Shown here: in pieces, positions 58,126 to 64,000 of the stretch
How positions within the stretch are numbered: the stretch's first letter is position 1
Layout of the letters: each line of letters starts with the position of its first letter
DNA from: Streptomyces sp. NBC_00620
GTDB taxonomy: Bacteria > Actinomycetota > Actinomycetes > Streptomycetales > Streptomycetaceae
DNA: 64,000 nt
Reading direction: 5' to 3'
Assembly: GCF_026341825.1 (NCBI RefSeq)
Contig: NZ_JAPENY010000001.1
Coordinates: 4,129,700 to 4,193,699, forward strand
Translations under genes and position numbers: made by a program
The notes under the pieces: model-generated
Seen by the model: only the letters and a program-made list of their open reading frames with translations
The model's database searches: none
Told to the model about the DNA's origin: nothing

Positions 58126-60759
58126 ATGAGGAACACTGTGCATGTGACGATCGACGACGCCAAGCGCCCACGATTCCGGCGGCGCACCGCGGCTGTGGCT
58201 GGTGCGGCGGACCCGGAAACCCTATTCGGGGAGCTGCCCCGGACGCCCAACGGCGTGGGCGCCCTGTGGTCGCACCAGGCCGACCAGCTGCGGACTTACG
58301 CCATTGAGCACCGTGCCACCCCGGACGTAGCGCTTGAGCTGCCGACCGGCTCAGGTAAGACGCTGGTCGGCCTTCTCATCTCGGAATGGCGACGCCGAAC
58401 ACTCGGTCAACGAGTGATCTACGCCTGCCCTACTAAGCAGCTCACCCGCCAGGTGCTACAGAAGGCGAACGACCAGGGCATCCCGGCCGTCCTCCTGATC
58501 GGCTCCCACCGTGACTGGGACCAGGCGGAGCTCTCCCGCTACACGCGTGGCGACGCCATCGCCATCACCGCGTACAGCGCCATCTTCAACCTTAATTCGC
58601 ACCTCGGCGACGCTCAGACCCTGGTGTTCGACGACGCACACGCCGCCGAGGGGTTCGTCGCCGAGGCCTGGGCGCTGAACGTCAATCGCAAACTAGGCCA
58701 GTACGAGCAGCTCTTCGACGCTTTGGGCGACTCCGTCGAGCCGACCTTCGTCGCCCGGATGATCGCGCCGGACGGGCCGGCCGCCGACGCCAGCGAGGTG
58801 CGACTCATCCCTGTTGGAGCCGTCGCACGTCACGCCGAGGACATCGATCGCGTCCTGGCGGGGTTGAACGGCGATCCTATGTACCGATTCAGAATGCTGC
58901 GAGAGAATCTCACCTCATGCTTGTTCTACGTCTCGCGGCGTGGGTTCTACATCCGCCCAATGATCCCCCCGACGTTCGAGCACGGGCCGTACACCGACCC
59001 GATCCAGCGGCTCTACCTGTCCGCGACACTTGGGGACGCAGGCGAACTGGAGCGCGCCTTCGGCCGGGCTGACATCAAGCGAGTGCCCGTGCCGACGGCG
59101 TGGGACCGTGCTGGCAGTGGTCGCCGCTTCTTCGTGTTCCCCGAGTTGGCGGCCCCTCCGTCCGAGGTTCCGGGCAATGTCGACGACATCGAGGTCGCGC
59201 CGGATGCAGGCTTGGTGGGCGATTTGCTCGACCTGGCCAGGAAGCGCTTGGTATTGACGCCTGATGACAACTCGGCTATCAAGATCGCTGATTTGCTGGG
59301 TGTCCCGGCATCAGAGCGCTTCACCGCCAAGGACGCCGACACCGGCATCCAGCCGTTTATCGACGCGGACAGGGGCACTCTGCTCGCGCCTAATCGCTAC
59401 GACGGCATGGACTTGGCCGCCGACTCATGCCGCATGATGCTCATGTCCGGCCTGCCCACGGCCTCACACCTGCAGGACCGCTTCCTCGAGACGAAGCTGC
59501 GTGCTTCGGAGGTGCTCCAGGAGCGCATCCGCACCCGCGTGCTCCAGGGCGCAGGGCGGTGTACCCGCGGCCCGAAGGACTGGGCCGTCGTCGTGGTGGT
59601 TGGCGAGGACATCCTGCGCTTCTTGTCCCGGGCGGAGGTTCGGAAGTCGCTCCCGGTTGAGCTGCAAGCCGAGATCACGTTCGGGCTCGAGCAGAGTCAG
59701 GAGCCCGGTGACGACTTGGTCTATCTCGCCGAGAGCGCACTCGAACAGGACCAGATCTGGCAGGAGGATGCTGAGCCCGAACTTGCCAAACTCCGGCGGG
59801 AGGCCAGCCGCGAGCCGCAGCCGAACGTGGCCGAGCTAGCAGCAAGCACCCTACGTGAGGTGCGTGCTTGGACCTACGCCTGGCAGCAGGACTGGGAATC
59901 GGCAGCGCGGGCGGCGGTTGAGGTGTTCGAGAACCTGCAGGCACCCGGTCTGCGGCCGTACCGCGCTCTCTGGGCCTACCTCGGCAGCGCCTGGTCGGCG
60001 CTGGCCTCCACTGACGACGCCTCCCCCGCTGCCTTGCGCAGTTCTGACCTGCTACGCAAGGCGCACACCGCCGCAGTCGGCACCACATGGCTCAAAGAGG
60101 TGCAGCCACTCCCGAGCGCTAACTACGACTCCGACCCAGTCGACGCGGAGGGCGTCGAGGGTGTACTCGCCCTACTCAAGGGCCGCCTGAGCTCGCCCGT
60201 GAAGTTCGAGAATCAGTCCGCCAACATGCTGGCCCACCTCAACCAGCGGGAGGCCACCAAGTACGAACAGGGGCTCGTGGCACTCGGCCAGATCCTCGGC
60301 TCGGAGGCCTTTAAGCCGCCTAGCAAGGGCAGGGCCGACGCCGCGTGGGTCTGGGAGTCGTTTTGGATGACCCTGGAGGCCAAAAGCGAACAGGAATCCG
60401 AGGGCATGTTGAGCATGGACTACGTGCGCCAGACCAACACCCAGCTCGCATCCCTGGCGGCCGACCGCGGAGTTGAGGCTCCCCCCGAGGGGAGCATTTC
60501 GATTATCGTCTCGCCACGGAGTGTGGTCGACCCGGACGCCGTGCCGATCGCTGCCCCCCAGGTCTACCTGGCAGCGCCGAAGCTCGTGCTGGACATTGCG
60601 CACGACGCGGTGCGGGCGTGGAAGGAACTGCGCGGCATAGCTAAGGGGGTGGGCGGAGAAGTGCTGCACGCTACCGTCGCCCGCATCCTGTGGGAGCATC
60701 GCGTGCTACCCACGCAAGTACGGGAGAGGCTGTCTCGGGATCCGATCCGAGGCTCCTGA
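58126..60759 (+). CDS. DinG/XPD-like superfamily 2 helicase
   Basis: An 877-residue ATP-dependent helicase. Motif I is LELPTGSGKTL (about 71-80), Ia CPTKQLTRQVL, motif II VFDDAHAAEG (DDAH 169-172), motif III region LYLSATLGD, and motif VI QGAGRCTRG with the arginine fingers. The second half (from about residue 540) is a helical region of unknown fold. The order of motifs and TAYSAIFN with DDAH resemble DinG/XPD enzymes, though the iron-sulphur cysteines are not seen. It follows the ScoMcrA-like gene in the same direction. It may unwind or translocate DNA for that nuclease, or act in defence by itself. Confidence 0.85.
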   Translation: MRNTVHVTIDDAKRPRFRRRTAAVAGAADPETLFGELPRTPNGVGALWSHQADQLRTYAIEHRATPDVALELPTGSGKTLVGLLISEWRRRTLGQRVIYACPTKQLTRQVLQKANDQGIPAVLLIGSHRDWDQAELSRYTRGDAIAITAYSAIFNLNSHLGDAQTLVFDDAHAAEGFVAEAWALNVNRKLGQYEQLFDALGDSVEPTFVARMIAPDGPAADASEVRLIPVGAVARHAEDIDRVLAGLNGDPMYRFRMLRENLTSCLFYVSRRGFYIRPMIPPTFEHGPYTDPIQRLYLSATLGDAGELERAFGRADIKRVPVPTAWDRAGSGRRFFVFPELAAPPSEVPGNVDDIEVAPDAGLVGDLLDLARKRLVLTPDDNSAIKIADLLGVPASERFTAKDADTGIQPFIDADRGTLLAPNRYDGMDLAADSCRMMLMSGLPTASHLQDRFLETKLRASEVLQERIRTRVLQGAGRCTRGPKDWAVVVVVGEDILRFLSRAEVRKSLPVELQAEITFGLEQSQEPGDDLVYLAESALEQDQIWQEDAEPELAKLRREASREPQPNVAELAASTLREVRAWTYAWQQDWESAARAAVEVFENLQAPGLRPYRALWAYLGSAWSALASTDDASPAALRSSDLLRKAHTAAVGTTWLKEVQPLPSANYDSDPVDAEGVEGVLALLKGRLSSPVKFENQSANMLAHLNQREATKYEQGLVALGQILGSEAFKPPSKGRADAAWVWESFWMTLEAKSEQESEGMLSMDYVRQTNTQLASLAADRGVEAPPEGSISIIVSPRSVVDPDAVPIAAPQVYLAAPKLVLDIAHDAVRAWKELRGIAKGVGGEVLHATVARILWEHRVLPTQVRERLSRDPIRGS

Positions 60760-60910
60760 GGATGACGGCCGCCCGCCAACCAAAATCGACTCCGGTGCCC
60801 CCGGGTGATCCTCTGCCATCTCCAGCCAACATCTCAGTGGGCGTTCTGTGAGTCGTCGGTGTCGTTGTCCGGTTTGAGGGCTTGCGGTTGGCCGGGTGCG
60901 CGGTCTGCTG

Positions 60911-61792
60911 ATGGGTATGGGCGGGCGGCAGCCGTACCCGAGTGATCTGTCGGATGAGGCGTGGCAACTGATCCGGCCGGTCATCACGTCCTGGAAGGGA
61001 CAGCACCGCTCGGTCAGCGGCCATGAGGGCCGTTACGACATGCGGGAGATCGTCAACGCGATCCTGTATCAGGCCCGGGTCGGCTGCCAGTGGCGCTACT
61101 TGCCGCACGACTTCCCGCCGTACACGGCGGTGTACTACTACTTCGGCAAGTGGCGCGATGACGGCACCGACCAGGCCATCCATGACCTGCTGCGCTGGCA
61201 GGTCCGCGAGTCGAGGGGCCGACACGAGGACCCGTCCGCGATCGTGATGGATGCCCAGACGGTGCACGCCTCGGTCAATGCACCCAAGGAGACGACCGGG
61301 CTGGATCCGGGCAAGAGGAGCCGGGGCCGCAAGCGGGGCATCGCCACCGATGTGCTCGGCCTGCTCATCGCCGTGATCGTGGTCGCCGCGAGCGTCCACG
61401 ACAACGCGATCGGAATCACGCTGCTGGACAAGGTGGCCGCGGCAAACCCGTCGGTGACCAAGGGCTGGGTGGACGCCGGGTTCAAGAACGCTGTCGTCGA
61501 GCACGGCCGGTCGCTGGGCATCGACGTCGAGGTGGTCTCGCGTGATCCGCAGGCGAAGGGGTTCGCGCCCATACCGAAGCGGTGGGTGGCCGAGCAGACT
61601 TTTGGCACCCTGATGCTCCACCGTCGCCTGGCCCGCGACTACGAAGCACTGCCGGCCAGCGCGGTCTCGATGATCTACTGGTCGATGACCGACGTGATGG
61701 CTCGCCGGATCACCGGCACGACCACGCCGACCTGGCATGACCCTCCGCCGGCCGGGGCCAGATCCCTCATCAGCGAGGCAGCCCATGCGTGA
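60911..61792 (+). CDS. IS5-family DDE transposase
   Basis: Transposase of 293 residues. Family start GGRQPYPSDLSDEAWQLIRP; QWRYLPHDFPPYTAVYYYF; catalytic Asp in IVMDAQTVHA, second Asp in KGWVDAGFKNAV, and Glu in RWVAEQTFGTLMLHRR. Single open frame, apparently intact. Starts at 60911 or 60917 (ATG), or at a GTG at 60896. It ends eight bases inside the next ORF. Confidence 0.93.
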   Translation: MGMGGRQPYPSDLSDEAWQLIRPVITSWKGQHRSVSGHEGRYDMREIVNAILYQARVGCQWRYLPHDFPPYTAVYYYFGKWRDDGTDQAIHDLLRWQVRESRGRHEDPSAIVMDAQTVHASVNAPKETTGLDPGKRSRGRKRGIATDVLGLLIAVIVVAASVHDNAIGITLLDKVAAANPSVTKGWVDAGFKNAVVEHGRSLGIDVEVVSRDPQAKGFAPIPKRWVAEQTFGTLMLHRRLARDYEALPASAVSMIYWSMTDVMARRITGTTTPTWHDPPPAGARSLISEAAHA

Positions 61793-62195
61793 ACTGCTGG
61801 CCAGGATCGAGGCACGACAGGCCGCCGCGAGAGAAGAAGCCGACCGCCTGCGGGAGCAGATCACCCGGCTCGGCGAGCAACTCACCGCCGTGGAAGACCG
61901 GTTGGAGCGGCTGGCCGTCACCCGCCAGACCGTCCTGGAGATCGTCGAGGACAGCGATCCCGGCGGCCCCGAGCCGCTGCCGTCCGCCTACCGGCAGATC
62001 CTCGCCCTGTTCGAGGACGACGAGCACGGCCTGCGGGCCAAGGACGTCTGCGAAGCCCTGGGCGCCGGCACCGAGAACCGCCACGTCGAAGGCGCCCGGG
62101 CCAAGCTCAAACGGCTCGTCAACCGCGGCATCCTCACCGAACCCGAGCCCGGCCTATTCACCATGCCCCGACCGGCAACATCCCCGCCAACGTAG
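61785..62195 (+). CDS. IS-encoded accessory protein (coiled coil plus winged helix)
   Basis: A 136-residue protein whose ATG at 61785 overlaps the transposase stop. N-terminal heptad-like coiled coil (ARIEARQAAAREEADRLREQ to about residue 50), then a winged-helix-like domain (YRQILALFEDDEHGLRAKDV, ARAKLKRLVNRGILTEPEPG). Downstream ORFs like this one are common in this kind of actinobacterial IS5 element; the role in transposition is unknown. Confidence 0.85.
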   Translation: MRELLARIEARQAAAREEADRLREQITRLGEQLTAVEDRLERLAVTRQTVLEIVEDSDPGGPEPLPSAYRQILALFEDDEHGLRAKDVCEALGAGTENRHVEGARAKLKRLVNRGILTEPEPGLFTMPRPATSPPT

Positions 62196-62228
62196 CCCCG
62201 ACCGAAGGCTCACAGAACGTCCACTCAG

Positions 62229-62567
62229 AGTGCAGCAGTCGCCGGTTTGCAAGTTGTCCAATCTTGGTCTGGGGGCGTCCATGGACGCCCCACCGTGAGG
62301 CTCGCGCCCCTGTTCAGAGATCTGCCGGACTTCCGTGGACGTCAGCGAATCACCTTGGACTAGCGGCCGGTGATGCCAAAATTGAGACCGCGGCCTCTCC
62401 ATCCCAAACGCGATCAGGTACCTGTGTTCGGTGTGCCTTGGTGATGTTGGCTTGCCTACCCCGCCGGGATCTGGCGTCCGGGCCCTGGTGAAGTTTACGG
62501 ATTTAGCTAGCAGAGGTCCCCCATTCGGCATAACCTGACATCACAGCTCAGTAGGGGGTGGTCAGTC
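62229..62567. other. Non-coding stretch between the IS and the PIN gene
   Basis: No supported gene in these 339 bases. A perfect inverted repeat, GGGGCGTCC-AT-GGACGCCCC (62272-62291), is present. Promoter elements for the PIN gene should lie near 62500-62550. The rest may be remnants of other elements, but I could not identify any. Confidence 0.4.
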
Positions 62568-63881
62568 ATGTCAAATTATCGTTCCGGATCTTTCACATCC
62601 GGCTATGAGGAGTTTCTGCGGAAGTCGACAATGGAAGTCGACGAGGCAATTAAGTCCAGTGTAGTCATTCTGGACACCAATGCCGTCCTAAATCTCTACC
62701 GAATGAAGCCGTCGGCGAGACGTGAGTACTTGCAAGTTCTCAAGAAGATTGAGTCTCGCATCTGGATTCCCCGGAAAGTTGCCGACGAGTTCCACGAGAA
62801 CAGGCTCTCAAGCGTATCCTCTCACGTGAACTCACTAAAGAAGAAATCAGAGGCAGTTTCCCAAGCTGCCGAGGTTTTGCGGGCCGCATTGCGTGATTTC
62901 TACAAACTACACTCTCTCGCCGATGGCAAGTCTAACGAATACCTGACACCCCTCAATTCGTCAATTTCGGACATAACGGGGGCCGTGGAGAAAGAAATTA
63001 CCGACTTTGATCTGACGCCGGAGAAGCTGTTGTCCCGGGACCCCATCCTAGAAGAGTTGGCACTACTCTTCGATGGAAAGGTTGGTGATGAATTTTCAGA
63101 CGAAGTTCGGGATGAGGTTGAGGAGGAAGCTCTACGCCGAGGGAAGGAGAAGATTCCCCCTGGTTACGTAGACGTGCAGAAGAAAAACGTGGAAGGAGTG
63201 GGCGACTATTTCATTTGGCGGCAGATGCTGGACAAAGCAAAATCAGGTAAGGAAAGTATCCTCTTTGTCTCAACTGACACGAAGGAGGACTGGGTTCGGG
63301 TTCAATGTGGGCTCCCGGTTGGCCCCAGGCCTGAACTAGTGCGTGAAATGCGTAATACTGCCGGAGTTGCCTATTATCAGCTCCCGTTGGCGGTATTTCT
63401 GTCGCGAGCGGCACGTGTTTTGGATGTCAGTGTCAGCCAAGATACAATTGATCAGGTCAACGCACGAGGTTCTGAAGAAACCCGGTCGGTGAGGAACTCT
63501 CACGAGCGCCACATACTTGAACGTGTGCGGCGTCTCGCTGGTGTAGAAGCGAAATTGGACTCACTGAGGGAGAGGCTCGGCAACGCAGCTGCGGAAAGCG
63601 AAGTCGCGGATCAAAGAGTTCGAGATATGCGAACCTTGTTGCATCGGGCCAAGGCGGCAAGTGCAGGGAGTCCCGAGGGCACCGAGAACCGCGAAGTAAG
63701 TAGGTTCGCAACAGACCTGGATATAGCCCATTTGAACCTAGAGCAGAATCTTAATCGATTTCGAGTTTTGCAACACGAATATGAGGAGCTCTTGGCGATG
63801 CGTGATTCCTATCGTGAAGAAATTGAGCTTTTGCAAGACGCTCCGTTGAGTTTTTCCCAGTCACAGGGAGTATGGGGCTGA
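62568..63881 (+). CDS. PIN-domain (PIN_8-like) nuclease with coiled-coil C-terminus
   Basis: A 437-residue protein. N-terminal PIN-like domain: VVILDTNAVLNLYR (D36), IWIPRKVADEFHENR (E74), then a helical insert and GDYFIWRQMLDKA with FVSTDTKEDW, whose aspartates complete the acidic site. This is the PIN_8 type (LDTNxLLxLYR..EF..NR). Residues about 325-430 are heptad-rich (ERVRRLAGVEAKLDSLRERL; EEIELLQDA), so probably dimer-forming. ATG at 62568 after AGGGGGTGG. Lower GC than the chromosome. Probably an RNA-targeting defence effector; target and trigger unknown. Confidence 0.8.
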   Translation: MSNYRSGSFTSGYEEFLRKSTMEVDEAIKSSVVILDTNAVLNLYRMKPSARREYLQVLKKIESRIWIPRKVADEFHENRLSSVSSHVNSLKKKSEAVSQAAEVLRAALRDFYKLHSLADGKSNEYLTPLNSSISDITGAVEKEITDFDLTPEKLLSRDPILEELALLFDGKVGDEFSDEVRDEVEEEALRRGKEKIPPGYVDVQKKNVEGVGDYFIWRQMLDKAKSGKESILFVSTDTKEDWVRVQCGLPVGPRPELVREMRNTAGVAYYQLPLAVFLSRAARVLDVSVSQDTIDQVNARGSEETRSVRNSHERHILERVRRLAGVEAKLDSLRERLGNAAAESEVADQRVRDMRTLLHRAKAASAGSPEGTENREVSRFATDLDIAHLNLEQNLNRFRVLQHEYEELLAMRDSYREEIELLQDAPLSFSQSQGVWG

Positions 63882-63925
63882 CGGCGCACAGAATGGGCCT
63901 GCACTCCAGATGGCTTTAGTCCCGT

Positions 63926-63956
63926 ACGCCCCACAGTCCTCTCGACTGCGGGGCGT
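63926..63956. terminator. Hairpin after the PIN gene
   Basis: ACGCCCCACAGTC, loop CTCTC, GACTGCGGGGCGT pair with one internal mismatch. It lies 45 bases past the PIN stop and is a likely terminator. Nothing further was seen up to 64000. Confidence 0.75.
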
Positions 63957-64000
63957 GGCCAATTTGCATCGGCTATCTCGGGACACCGACAGGCGGAGGG

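Larger units (their letters stand above)
60833..62228 (+). mobile_element. IS5-family insertion sequence, complete
   Basis: Left inverted repeat CTCAGTGGGCGTTCTGTGAG (60833-60852); right end CTCACAGAACGTCCACTCAG (62209-62228). The two ends pair in 18 of 20 positions. The outer five bases CTCAG are identical in direct orientation on both sides, so they may be a target duplication, with the element proper at 60838-62223. It carries a DDE transposase and a small second ORF. It inserted 74 bases downstream of the helicase gene and does not break any recognisable gene. Confidence 0.88.

Noticed and set aside
50343..64000. CRISPR array, tRNA gene or phage integration site in the island
   Set aside because: No regularly spaced repeats, no cloverleaf-like sequence and no integrase were seen on reading both strands.

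Overview
The window is chromosomal DNA from a Streptomyces or close relative. Coding density is high and codons are very GC-rich. Many genes start with GTG and many stops and starts overlap. The gene families are typical of the genus (ECF transporter plus SCO2322-like protein, bifunctional RNase H/phosphatase, DUF5336-type protein), and short dispersed repeats common in Streptomyces genomes occur at 31571, 38831, 42661 and 42778.

Bases 1-6500 hold the start of an exported protein gene and, on the minus strand, a five-gene cobalamin-riboswitch operon. It encodes an exported alpha/alpha-toroid protein, a small anchored partner, an EcfT subunit, a fused double ABC ATPase and an EcfS subunit, and is probably a B12 or corrinoid importer. 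Bases 6500-14000 hold housekeeping and regulatory genes: a kinase-like protein, an SDR with a divergent LysR regulator, a SpoIIE phosphatase and a STAND ATPase.

Bases 14000-38500 contain a dispersed lipid/steroid-type catabolic regulon. A KstR-like TetR regulator lies at 17594-18286. Sites fitting TnnAACnnGTTnnA (one with a mismatch) precede a metallo-hydrolase, an aldehyde dehydrogenase-ferredoxin pair, the glycosyltransferase operon (and, divergently, the regulator), a double-domain acyl-CoA dehydrogenase, and a MaoC hydratase-alcohol dehydrogenase-SDR operon. A second palindrome, TCTGAC-N5-GTCAGA, precedes the last two and an F420-type oxidoreductase. Among these lie a glycosyltransferase-methyltransferase-toroid operon, an amidase, a LysE exporter, an MFS transporter with an extra C-terminal domain, and a two-component system whose genes are separated by a MarR/oxidoreductase pair.

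Bases 38500-50350 are mostly core genes: Nif3-like protein, zinc-ribbon protein with an apparent CTG start, RNase H/phosphatase, KDPG aldolase, YaaA, RNB nuclease, MerR and AraC regulators, an EamA transporter, and the RNase P RNA gene rnpB, which the EamA reading frame enters.

Directly after rnpB the composition changes and an accessory defence-like island runs to the window end. It holds a decayed ScoMcrA-like type IV restriction gene, a LexA-type winged-helix gene, a DUF397 remnant, an unrecognised soluble-plus-membrane gene pair, an orphan DndB-like (DGQHR) gene with a palindromic leader, an intact ScoMcrA-like HNH nuclease followed by a DinG/XPD-like helicase, a complete IS5-family element, and a PIN-domain protein with a coiled-coil tail. 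No integrase, tRNA, CRISPR array or biosynthetic cluster was seen.
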